A stretch of 64,000 nucleotides of DNA from Ramlibacter algicola (lineage in GTDB: Bacteria > Pseudomonadota > Gammaproteobacteria > Burkholderiales > Burkholderiaceae_C), in the NCBI RefSeq assembly GCF_016641735.1, contig NZ_JAEDAO010000001.1:2666001-2730000 (forward strand). The letters run 5' to 3'. Every line of letters starts with the position of its first letter. Positions within the stretch are counted from its first letter, which is position 1. The position numbers and the translations under genes were made by a program. Below are positions 19,978-27,083 of this stretch, in pieces. The notes below the pieces were generated by a model. It worked only from the letters and a program-made list of their open reading frames with translations, did no database searches and was not told where the DNA came from.

Positions 19978-20891
19978 GGACAGCCCGGCGGGATCTCGCC
20001 CGGGATCACCGCCTCGCCCAGGAAATCGAGGAAGCGCCGCACCGCCGGCACCATGCCGCGCCGCGAGGCGAAGACGGCGTGGATGATTCCCACAGGCGGC
20101 GCCCACCCGGGCAGCACTTCCACGAGCCGGCCACCCTCGAGGTCGCGCGCCGCGACATAGTCGGGCAGCATGGCCATTCCGAGGCCCTCGATGGCCGCGA
20201 ATCGCAGCGTGAGCATGTCGTTGGCCGTGTACACCGGGCGGTGCTGCAGCTCGAACGCAGCGTCCTTCGGCCCACGCAGCTGCCACGCCGCGCGTCCATC
20301 GGCCGCCGACATGGCGACGGTGGGCACCTTGTGCAGGTCGGCGGTCGTTGCGGGGCGGCTCACCCGCTCGAGCAAGCCGGGGCTGGCGACGAGCAGCGCG
20401 CGCGTGGGGCCGAGGTTCTTCACCACCAGGCTGCCGCTGTCGTCCAGCGTGGGCCGCACGCGCAGCGCGACGTCGACGCCCTCCTGCACGACGTCGACCA
20501 CGCGGTTGCTGATCTCCATGTCGATGCGCACGTGCGGGTGCAGGTGCAGGAAGCGCGGGACCAGCGGGCCGATCGTGCTCTGCGCCAGCGTGACCGGGCA
20601 CGTGACGCGCACCGTGCCGCGCGGTTCGCCATGCACCAGCGCGATCGCCTCCTCGGCGGCTTCGGCCTCCTCGCGCATCGCGACGCAATGGCGATGGAAT
20701 TGCTGGCCGGCTTCGGTCAGCGACAGCTTGCGCGTGGTCCGCTGCAGCAGGCGCACGCCGAGCTGCGCTTCCAGCTCGGCGATGCGGCGCGATAGGCGCG
20801 ACTTGGGCAGGCCGAGCGTGCGCCCCGCGGCCGCGAATCCGCCGCGGTCGACGACCTCGGCAAAGAAGAGCATGTCGTTCAGGTCGAGCAT
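19974..20891 (-). CDS. LysR-family transcriptional regulator
   Basis: This 305-residue regulator has an N-terminal winged helix-turn-helix (DMLFFAEVVDRGGFAAAGRTLGLPKSRLSRRIAELE, residues 6-41) and a two-lobed effector-binding domain from about residue 90 (GTVRVTCPVTLAQ...). It belongs to the subgroup often found divergent from quinone reductases, azoreductases or efflux genes. It is divergent from the azoreductase gene; the 113-base gap holds four GATTG/CAATC half-sites, one dyad touching its own ATG, which suggests autoregulation. The inducer is unknown. Confidence 0.9.
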   Translation of the reverse strand: MLDLNDMLFFAEVVDRGGFAAAGRTLGLPKSRLSRRIAELEAQLGVRLLQRTTRKLSLTEAGQQFHRHCVAMREEAEAAEEAIALVHGEPRGTVRVTCPVTLAQSTIGPLVPRFLHLHPHVRIDMEISNRVVDVVQEGVDVALRVRPTLDDSGSLVVKNLGPTRALLVASPGLLERVSRPATTADLHKVPTVAMSAADGRAAWQLRGPKDAAFELQHRPVYTANDMLTLRFAAIEGLGMAMLPDYVAARDLEGGRLVEVLPGWAPPVGIIHAVFASRRGMVPAVRRFLDFLGEAVIPGEIPPGCP

Positions 20892-20968
20892 GATTGTCCC
20901 TCGGATGGAACAATCTATCCCGTTTCTGCCGACTTATCAAACGATTGGTGTCGATCCAGAATTCAATC
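20892..20968. promoter_or_regulatory. Candidate LysR operators between the regulator and azoreductase genes
   Basis: GATTGTCCC (20892-20900) and GGAACAATC (20907-20915) form a dyad with 8 of 9 arm matches. A second pair of the same half-sites, GATTG (20943-20947) and CAATC (20964-20968), lies nearer the azoreductase. Repeated half-sites in a divergent LysR intergenic region are the expected pattern. Confidence 0.5.
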
Positions 20969-21004
20969 CAAGGCACTGATGCCGTGAATTCCAGGAGATC
21001 GACC

Positions 21005-21631
21005 ATGAAGCTGCTGCACCTTGATTCGAGCCCGCTGGCCGCCCAGTCGGCCTCGCGCGTCCTCACCGCCCGCATCGTCGGGCAATGGCTGGCCAAGCAC
21101 CCCGGCACGACCGTGGAGCGGCTGGATCTCGCCGCCGACGCACCGTCGCACCTCGACGCGGATTCGCTGGGCTTTCGCCTGCCGGCGGACGCGGAAGGCC
21201 TGACGGACGCGCAGCGCCGCGAGAACGCGGTGTCCGAGCGGCTGGTGTCGCAGTTCCTCGCGGCCGACGTCGTCGTGCTCGGTGCGCCCATGTACAACTT
21301 CAGCATCCCGAGCCAGCTGAAGGCATGGATCGACCGCATCGCGCAGGCCGGCCGCACCTTCCGCTACACCGAGAAGGGCCCGGAAGGCCTGGCCGGCGGC
21401 AAGACCGTGATCGTCGCGTCCACCCGCGGCGGCGTGCATGCCGAGGGCTCGCCGATGGAGCACCAGGAGAGCTACCTGCGCGCGATGTTCGGCTTCCTCG
21501 GAGTCACGGACGTGCGCATCGTGCGCGCCGAGGGCCTGGCGATGGGCCCCGAAGCGCGCAGCCGCGCCCTGGAGGCGGCCGAAGGCGCGATCGCGCAGCA
21601 CACGGCCGACGACGAAGCGCTGGTCGACTGA
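21005..21631 (+). CDS. azoR: FMN-dependent NADH-azoreductase AzoR
   Basis: This 208-residue flavodoxin-fold enzyme reduces azo dyes and quinones with NADH. Visible features are the N-terminal strand LLHLDSSP, the FMN-binding [36 protein letters not shown] and ASTRGGV. Length matches the family (about 200). The ATG at 21005 is chosen from this conserved N-terminus and the AGGAGA (20991-20996) upstream. It is divergent from a LysR gene that probably controls it in response to quinones or electrophiles, which is inferred. Confidence 0.92.
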   Translation: MKLLHLDSSPLAAQSASRVLTARIVGQWLAKHPGTTVERLDLAADAPSHLDADSLGFRLPADAEGLTDAQRRENAVSERLVSQFLAADVVVLGAPMYNFSIPSQLKAWIDRIAQAGRTFRYTEKGPEGLAGGKTVIVASTRGGVHAEGSPMEHQESYLRAMFGFLGVTDVRIVRAEGLAMGPEARSRALEAAEGAIAQHTADDEALVD

Positions 21632-21653
21632 CCGGCGCCGGCCGGCGCGCCGC

Positions 21654-22211
21654 TCACATCGCGGCGTGCCGGCGCACCCACTCCACGTAGCGGTCCATCC
21701 AGGATTGCAGGAACTGCTTCGTGCTGTCCTTGCCGATCTGCCCCTTGTCGTCCAGCAGGCCTTCGTGGTTCTGCAGGAACACCTCCGGCTGGCCCAGCGT
21801 CGGCATGTCGAGGTAGGCCAGCATGTTGCGCAGGTGCTGCTGCGCGATGGCCGTGCCGATCTGCCCGATCGAGATGCCCACCACCCCGGCCGGCTTGCCG
21901 GCCCAGGCGCTCTGCCCATACGGGCGCGACGCGTGGTCGATCGCGTTCTTCAGCACGCCCGGGATCGAGCGGTTGTATTCCGGGGTGACGAACAGTACGC
22001 CCTGCGCGTTGGCGATCTCGTTCTTGAGGCGCCGCACGGGTTCCGGCGGGTTGCCGTCGTTGTCCTGGTTGTAGGGCGGCAGGTCGTCGATCCGCAGCTG
22101 CTCGAACGTGAAGCCCTGCGGCGCCATGCCGGCGAGCGCGAGGGCGAGGCGGCGGTTCAGCGAGTCCTTGCGCAGGCTGCCAACCACCACGGCGATGCGA
22201 TAGGTGTCCAT
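21654..22211 (-). CDS. NADPH-dependent FMN reductase family protein
   Basis: This 185-residue flavodoxin-like protein begins RIAVVVGSLRKDSLNRRLA, the phosphate-binding start of the FMN_red family. It continues with VLFVTPEYNRSIPGVLKNAIDHASRP, the second conserved flavin-binding stretch. Members reduce quinones, chromate or FMN with NAD(P)H. It converges with azoR, and the 22-base gap contains a 14-bp perfect palindrome (21635-21648) without a T-run. Both neighbours being FMN oxidoreductases suggests a redox-stress cluster. Longer starts are possible but their residues look non-coding. Confidence 0.9.
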   Translation of the reverse strand: MDTYRIAVVVGSLRKDSLNRRLALALAGMAPQGFTFEQLRIDDLPPYNQDNDGNPPEPVRRLKNEIANAQGVLFVTPEYNRSIPGVLKNAIDHASRPYGQSAWAGKPAGVVGISIGQIGTAIAQQHLRNMLAYLDMPTLGQPEVFLQNHEGLLDDKGQIGKDSTKQFLQSWMDRYVEWVRRHAAM

Positions 22212-22325
22212 GGGGAAAGTCTTCCGGAGTCGAGGTCCCATGATGGCGTGCTGCACCGCGCGCGTGTGGCGCGGCCGCGCAGGCATCAACACCGGCCTAC
22301 AGCAAGTCGCCACGGCTGCGCTTGC

Positions 22326-22331
22326 TACAGT
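22326..22331 (+). promoter_or_regulatory. Possible -10 box immediately upstream of the TSUP gene
   Basis: TACAGT preceded by TGC (extended -10) lies only 9 bases before the ATG at 22341. If used, the mRNA would be nearly leaderless. No -35 is clear. Confidence 0.25.
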
Positions 22332-22340
22332 CGCGCAGCC

Positions 22341-23063
22341 ATGCAATTCCTGCTCGTGTTCGCCGTCGCGCTCATGGCCGGCACCGTCGGTGGCGTGGTG
22401 GGGACCGGCTCGTCGATCATCCTCATGCCCGTGCTCGTGCTGGCGTACGGGCCGCTGGCGGCCGTGCCCATCATGGCGATCGCCGCCCTGCTGGGAAACA
22501 TCGGGCGCGTGATCGCCTGGCGGCGCGAACTGGCGTGGCGGTCCGCCGGGGCGTACTGCATCACTGCCGTTCCTTGCGCCGCGCTGGGCGTGCACACGCT
22601 GCTGTCGGTGCCCGCCGGGCTGATCGAATCGGTGCTCGGCGTGTTCTTCCTGTCGATGGTGTTCGTGCGCCGCTGGCTGGCACGGCACGAATGGAAGCTG
22701 CGCGACGTGCACCTGCTGCTGCTGGGCGCGCCGATGGGATTCCTCACCGGCTTCGTCGTCTCGACCGGGCCGCTGACGATTCCGATTTTCACCGCCGCCG
22801 GGCTTGAGCGTGGCGCGCTGCTGGGCACCGAGTCGCTCGGTTCGGTGGCGGTCTACGCCGCCAAGATCGTGGCGTTCCAGGGTTTCGGCGCCCTGCCCTG
22901 GTCCGTGGGCTTGAGCGGCCTGCTTGCGGGCTCCGCGATGATGGCCGGGTCGTTCATCGGGCGGCACGTGGTGCTGCGCATCGCGCCGTCGGCGTTCCGC
23001 CTGCTGATCGACGCGCTGATGGTGCTGTCGGGACTGACGCTGCTGTGGGCCGCGGCTCGCTGA
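22341..23063 (+). CDS. TSUP family (TauE/SafE) membrane permease
   Basis: This 240-residue polytopic inner-membrane protein of the sulfite exporter TauE/SafE family has the N-terminal glycine-rich GTVGGVVGTGSSIILMPVLVLAYGP and the repeat FLTGFVVSTGPLTIPIFTAAGLERGALLGTES. About seven hydrophobic segments are visible. Family members move sulfite, sulfoacetate or other organosulfur anions, and the sulfur genes start about 70 bases downstream on the other strand, which makes a sulfur compound plausible. No ribosome site is obvious before the ATG. Confidence 0.87.
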   Translation: MQFLLVFAVALMAGTVGGVVGTGSSIILMPVLVLAYGPLAAVPIMAIAALLGNIGRVIAWRRELAWRSAGAYCITAVPCAALGVHTLLSVPAGLIESVLGVFFLSMVFVRRWLARHEWKLRDVHLLLLGAPMGFLTGFVVSTGPLTIPIFTAAGLERGALLGTESLGSVAVYAAKIVAFQGFGALPWSVGLSGLLAGSAMMAGSFIGRHVVLRIAPSAFRLLIDALMVLSGLTLLWAAAR

Positions 23064-23133
23064 GGGCGCAGCCCCCAGGCACTCGCGGTGGTCCGCAGGA
23101 ACGCCGATGCGGATGCGGGCAGGGCCATGGTGT

Positions 23134-24150
23134 TCATTTGCGCGCGTAGACCTGGTCGAAGCTGCCGCCGTCGGCGAAGTGCTCCTTGTCCGCCTTCGCC
23201 CAGCCGCCGAAGGCCTGGTCGATGGTGAACAGCGGGATCTTCGGAAACTGCTTCGCGTACCTGGCCTGCGCCTGCTTCGAAATGGCGGGCCGGTAGAAGT
23301 TCTTGCCGATGATGTCCTGGCCTTCCTCGGAATACAGGTACTTGAGGTACTCCTCGGCCAGCTGTCGCGTGCCGCGCTTGTCGACCACCTTGTCGACCAC
23401 GGTGACCGCGGGCTCGGCGAGGATCGATACCGACGGCGCGACGACGTCGAACCTGGCGCCGAACTCCTTCTCCAGCAGGAACGCCTCGTTCTCCCAGGCG
23501 ATGAGCACGTCGCCCTGGCCACGCTGCGCGAACGTGATGGTCGAACCGCGTGCGCCGGTGTCGAGCACGGGCACGTTGGAGAACAGGCGCGCGACGAAGT
23601 CCTTCGCCTTCGCGTCGTCACCGCCCTTGCGCCGGGCGTACTCCCACGCGGCCAGGTAGTTCCAGCGCGCGCCGCCGGACGTCTTCGGGTTCGGCGTGAT
23701 CACGCTGATGCCGGGCCGGGCCAGGTCGTCCCAGTCCTGGATGCCCTTCGGGTTGCCGCGGCGCACGACCAGCACGATGGTGGACGTGTACGGCGACGCG
23801 TTGTTCGACAGGCGCTTCTGCCAGCCTTCCTTCACCCAGCCGCCATGCCTGACGAGCGCGTCGGTGTCGCCGCCCAGGGCGAGGGTCGCGACGTCTGCTT
23901 CCAGCCCGTCGATGATCGAGCGCGCCTGCTTGCCCGAGCCGCCATGCGACTGCCTGACGACCACGTCCTGGCCGGTCTTCGCCTTCCAGTACCTCGCGAA
24001 CGCCTGGTTGTACTCCGCGTACAGCTCGCGCGTGGGGTCGTACGACACGTTCAGCAGCGTCAAGGGCGGTGCCTGCGCGAAGGCGGCAGGCAATGCGCCG
24101 CCGACGGCGAGTGAGAGGGGAAACTTGATAAAGTCGCGGCGAAGGCTCAT
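23134..24150 (-). CDS. sbp: Sulfate ABC transporter substrate-binding protein (Sbp/CysP)
   Basis: This 338-residue periplasmic sulfate- or thiosulfate-binding protein has mature motifs [51 protein letters not shown] and [17 protein letters not shown], which are classical Sbp/CysP sequences. The N-terminus SLRRDFIKF followed by a hydrophobic stretch looks like a twin-arginine signal, and cleavage after AFAQA is likely. The start is chosen at this signal. The permease and ATPase genes (cysTWA) are not in the window, so it is an isolated binding-protein gene. A CysB-like box lies 81 bases upstream of the ATG. Confidence 0.92.
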   Translation of the reverse strand: MSLRRDFIKFPLSLAVGGALPAAFAQAPPLTLLNVSYDPTRELYAEYNQAFARYWKAKTGQDVVVRQSHGGSGKQARSIIDGLEADVATLALGGDTDALVRHGGWVKEGWQKRLSNNASPYTSTIVLVVRRGNPKGIQDWDDLARPGISVITPNPKTSGGARWNYLAAWEYARRKGGDDAKAKDFVARLFSNVPVLDTGARGSTITFAQRGQGDVLIAWENEAFLLEKEFGARFDVVAPSVSILAEPAVTVVDKVVDKRGTRQLAEEYLKYLYSEEGQDIIGKNFYRPAISKQAQARYAKQFPKIPLFTIDQAFGGWAKADKEHFADGGSFDQVYARK

Positions 24151-24231
24151 TGGGAAACTCCCGTTCGTGAATGGATGGGGCGCATTCTTCGAGCCGATCG
24201 CACGCAAGGGAACGATTGAGTTCTCACTTGT

Positions 24232-24249
24232 TTATCCGCATAAGCTAAT
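24232..24249 (-). promoter_or_regulatory. CysB-like box upstream of sbp
   Basis: Read toward sbp the site is ATTAGCTTATGCGGATAA. It matches 15 of 18 bases with ATAAGCTTATCCGCATAA upstream of cysI, in the same orientation relative to its gene. CysB assignment is inferred from the regulated genes. It also lies 19 bases before the yggX start. Confidence 0.55.
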
Positions 24250-24268
24250 CGAACGAGGAGCCCGCGCC

Positions 24269-24541
24269 GTGGCCCGCACCGTCCAATGCATCAAGCTCGG
24301 CCGCGAAGCCGAGGGACTCGACTTCCCGCCGTATCCCGGCGAGCTCGGCAAGCGCCTGTACGAGAGCGTCAGCAAGGAAGCCTGGGCCGCCTGGCTCAAG
24401 CACCAGACCATGCTGGTGAACGAGAACCGGCTGAACCTCGCGGACCAGCGCGCTCGCGAGTACCTCAAGCGCCAGATGGAGCAGCACTTCTTCGGCAGCG
24501 GCGCCGACGTGGCCCAGGGCTACGTGCCTCCCAGCACCTGA
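24269..24541 (+). CDS. yggX: Probable Fe(2+)-trafficking protein YggX
   Basis: This small cytoplasmic protein (90 residues, the exact family length) protects iron-sulfur clusters and reduces oxidative damage. The conserved opening [27 protein letters not shown] includes Cys7, and [22 protein letters not shown] is the family core. The start is GTG with CGAGGAG 8 bases upstream. It is divergent from sbp, across a 118-base region with the CysB-like box, and is followed after 7 bases by mnmC. A link between Fe-S cluster protection and siroheme/Fe-S sulfite reductase is attractive but inferred. Confidence 0.93.
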   Translation: MARTVQCIKLGREAEGLDFPPYPGELGKRLYESVSKEAWAAWLKHQTMLVNENRLNLADQRAREYLKRQMEQHFFGSGADVAQGYVPPST

Positions 24542-24548
24542 GCGCCGC

Positions 24549-26207
24549 ATGGCCGAGCGCGTGGTCGGCAGCTTCGCCCAAGCCCGCCACGTCTTCCTCG
24601 AGGGCTGCGGGCTGCCGCAGGCCTGGGCCGGCCAGCGCCAGTGGCGCATCCTCCAGGCCGGCTTCGGCGCCGGGCTGAACTTCCTCGCCGCGTGGCGCGC
24701 GTGGAAGGACGATCCGTCGCGGCCCGGCCTGCTGCACTTCTGTTCGATCGAAGCGTCCCCCTCGCCTGCGGACGCCATCGTCCTCGGCGCGCAGGAGGAC
24801 GACGCGCTCCTGCCGCTCGCACGCGAGCTCGCTGCGCAATGGTGGGGACTGCTACCCGGCGTGCATCGGCTTGCGTTCGAGGATGGCCGGGTGCTGCTGA
24901 CGCTGTGCATCGGCGATGCGCGCGAGCAGGTGCAGCAGCAGGCGTTCGCGGCCGACAGCGTGTTCCTGCGTGACACGGCGGACCTTCCCACGCTGAAAGC
25001 CGTCACGCGCTTGTGCCGGCGTGGAATGCGGCTTGCGACGCCGGATGTTCCCGACCAGGTGCGCCGCGACCTGCACCAGTGCGGCTTCGTCATGGAGAGC
25101 CGCGAGCGCGTGGGCCTCGCAGGCCGCTTCGATCCGTCATGGCAGGTGCGCGAAGGCGCGACGCAGCTTGCACCGTCCACCGCCATCGTCATCGGCGCCG
25201 GCCTCGCGGGCGCAGCGGCCGCGGCCTCGCTCGCGCGTCGCGATTGGGACGTGCACGTGCTCGACGCAGCGACCGAGCCGGCGCAGGGCGCGTCCGCCCT
25301 GCCCGCCGGCCTGCTGGCTCCGCACGCCTCACCCGACGACAACCTGCTGTCGCGCCTGTCACGCGCCGGCGTGCGCATGACGCTGCGCGAAAGCGAGATG
25401 CGCCTGCGGGCGGGCGAAGACTGGTCGCGCAGCGGCGCCCTGGAGCGGCGCGCCGACCGGGCGGCCGCCGACCTGGGCACGGACGGCCAGCCGTGGCAAG
25501 CCGCCCGTGCCGACGGCCTGTGGCACGCCGCCGCCGCGTGGATCAAGCCGGCGACGCTCGTGCGCGCCTGGCTGGCGACGCCGGGCGTGCGTTGGACCGG
25601 TGCTGCGCGAGTGACGTCGATCGAGGCTCGCGAACCGGGCTGGCGCGTGCACCTGGCCGATGGCACGCAGCACGACGCGACGCTGGTCGTCGTGGCCGCG
25701 GCACTTGGCAGCGCCGCCCTGTTGCCCGCCTTGCAGTTGCACGCCGTGCGGGGCCAGGTGAGCTGGGACCTCCACGACGGACCTGCGCTCACGCCGGCGC
25801 CCGTCAACGGCAACGGCCACTTCCTTCCCGACGTGCCGCTCGCGGGCGGGCGCGCCTGGCTCAGTGGATCGACCTACGGACGCGGCGACCTCGACACCCA
25901 GCCGCGGCACGAGGACCAGCTCGCGAATCTCGAGCGGATGCGCTCGTTGCTGCCCGACGTCGCGGCGCAGCTGGCGGATCGCATCAAGCGGGGGGAAGCC
26001 AAGGCGTGGTGCGGCGTGCGCTGCGCCTCGTCGGACCGGCGGCCGGTGGTCGGCGAGCTCGCGCCGGGCCTGTGGGTGAGCACCGCGATGGGATCGCGCG
26101 GCCTCACGTTCGCGCACCTCGCCGCGGAACTGCTGGGGGCACGGCTGCACGCGGAGCCGCTGCCTTTGCCCGTACGCCTGGTGCAGGCCCTGGACGCCAA
26201 CCGCTAG
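24549..26207 (+). CDS. mnmC: MnmC-like tRNA 5-methylaminomethyl-2-thiouridine biosynthesis protein with degenerate methyltransferase half
   Basis: MnmC finishes mnm5s2U34 in some tRNAs: the C-terminal FAD domain removes the carboxymethyl group and the N-terminal domain methylates the amine. Here (552 residues against about 660 usually) the FAD domain from residue 215 is intact (AIVIGAGLAGAAAAASLARR, ASALPAGLLAPHASPDDN, GVRCASSDRRPVVGEL). The N-terminal half keeps GFGAGLNFLAAW, but the catalytic DAWFLDGFAPAKNP block is replaced by DSVFLRDTADLPTL. The methyltransferase may therefore be inactive or altered. The ATG lies 7 bases after yggX. The stop overlaps the stop of the convergent gene. Confidence 0.82.
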   Translation: MAERVVGSFAQARHVFLEGCGLPQAWAGQRQWRILQAGFGAGLNFLAAWRAWKDDPSRPGLLHFCSIEASPSPADAIVLGAQEDDALLPLARELAAQWWGLLPGVHRLAFEDGRVLLTLCIGDAREQVQQQAFAADSVFLRDTADLPTLKAVTRLCRRGMRLATPDVPDQVRRDLHQCGFVMESRERVGLAGRFDPSWQVREGATQLAPSTAIVIGAGLAGAAAAASLARRDWDVHVLDAATEPAQGASALPAGLLAPHASPDDNLLSRLSRAGVRMTLRESEMRLRAGEDWSRSGALERRADRAAADLGTDGQPWQAARADGLWHAAAAWIKPATLVRAWLATPGVRWTGAARVTSIEAREPGWRVHLADGTQHDATLVVVAAALGSAALLPALQLHAVRGQVSWDLHDGPALTPAPVNGNGHFLPDVPLAGGRAWLSGSTYGRGDLDTQPRHEDQLANLERMRSLLPDVAAQLADRIKRGEAKAWCGVRCASSDRRPVVGELAPGLWVSTAMGSRGLTFAHLAAELLGARLHAEPLPLPVRLVQALDANR

Positions 26208-26923
26208 ACGCGATCCAGCAGCGCCTTCAGGCGCGCGGGATTCGGCGGCGACCCGGGGGCGGTCTCGACGCCGGCCATCCACGCCTTCAGCCGCTCGGAC
26301 GTCCCGCTGCTTCCTTGCGTGACGATCAGGTGCGGGATGCGCGGCTTCGCGCCTTTCAGCTGCCGCGCGAGCGACCAGCCACCGTCGGCCGGCAGTTGAA
26401 GGTCCACGAGGGCGACGTCGTAACGCTGCTGCCTCGCAAGTTCTAGTGCGTCGGGCACCGTCTCGGCTTCGTCGGCCTGCGTGAGCCCGGACAGCGCGAG
26501 GCGCGCACGGAGATAAAGACGGTGGTCGCGATCGGCGCTGGCGATCAGCACGCGGCGCGCCTCCGCAGCGTCGAGCGGGGCCGGCCGCGAGAAGTCCAGG
26601 TCCACCAGCGTCGCCGGCTGCACCAGGTCGTCCATCGCAGCGACGACCGCGGCCCAGTCCACCGGGCGCGGGAAGCACAGCACCGCCTGCGGGGGTTGCC
26701 CGTCGCCGATCCAGACCATGCGCATCCCCGCGTTGCTGGGCGATTCGAGCTCCAGCACCGCTTCGTACGACTGGCTGTCGATCAGGGTGAGGTCCGGCGT
26801 GCCGCCGCCTTCCCAGGGCAGGTAGGCGATCTCGCGGCCTTCCGACAGGCGCAGCAGCGTCCTGAGGGAATGCCGCTCCACGTCCGTGAAGCCCACCACC
26901 CGCACCGAAACCGTCCTGGCCAT
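26204..26923 (-). CDS. Response-regulator-like protein with C-terminal receiver domain
   Basis: This 239-residue protein has a CheY-like receiver at its C-terminal end (from about residue 122, RRVLIASADRDHRLYLRARLALSGL). The acidic pocket residues Asp131/Asp133 and the phospho-acceptor Asp174 in DVALVDLQLPADGG are present, but the conserved lysine region is poorly matched. The first 110 residues are a separate domain that I do not recognise. No DNA-binding or enzymatic output domain is seen. The start is fixed by GGAGGGG 8 bases upstream. It is divergent from cysI across 160 bases. Confidence 0.7.
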   Translation of the reverse strand: MARTVSVRVVGFTDVERHSLRTLLRLSEGREIAYLPWEGGGTPDLTLIDSQSYEAVLELESPSNAGMRMVWIGDGQPPQAVLCFPRPVDWAAVVAAMDDLVQPATLVDLDFSRPAPLDAAEARRVLIASADRDHRLYLRARLALSGLTQADEAETVPDALELARQQRYDVALVDLQLPADGGWSLARQLKGAKPRIPHLIVTQGSSGTSERLKAWMAGVETAPGSPPNPARLKALLDRV

Positions 26924-27009
26924 CGTGTGTTCCCCTCCGGCGCTCGCGTGGGCGCCCCTTGCACGGGGCGTTGCCTGATCGGCCCGCAACCCGCGTCCAT
27001 CCTGGTGCA

Positions 27010-27027
27010 TAAGCTTATCCGCATAAC
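27010..27027 (+). promoter_or_regulatory. CysB-like box upstream of cysI
   Basis: ATAAGCTTATCCGCATAA contains the perfect 10-bp palindrome ATAAGCTTAT followed by CCGC-ATAA. It ends 56 bases before the cysI ATG and matches the sbp-side site at 15 of 18 bases. ATCGTT follows 13 bases downstream here and 15 bases downstream at sbp, so a longer shared promoter layout is likely. Confidence 0.55.
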
Positions 27028-27083
27028 GCGCGAAGAAAAATATCGTTGGTATTCATGACGGCCGCTCCTAGAGTCGCCGTCCC

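Noticed and set aside
18184..21357. Minus-strand frame extending the LysR region through glgA and treY
   Set aside because: It runs in another frame across real genes; only its overlap with GC-rich codon periodicity keeps it open.
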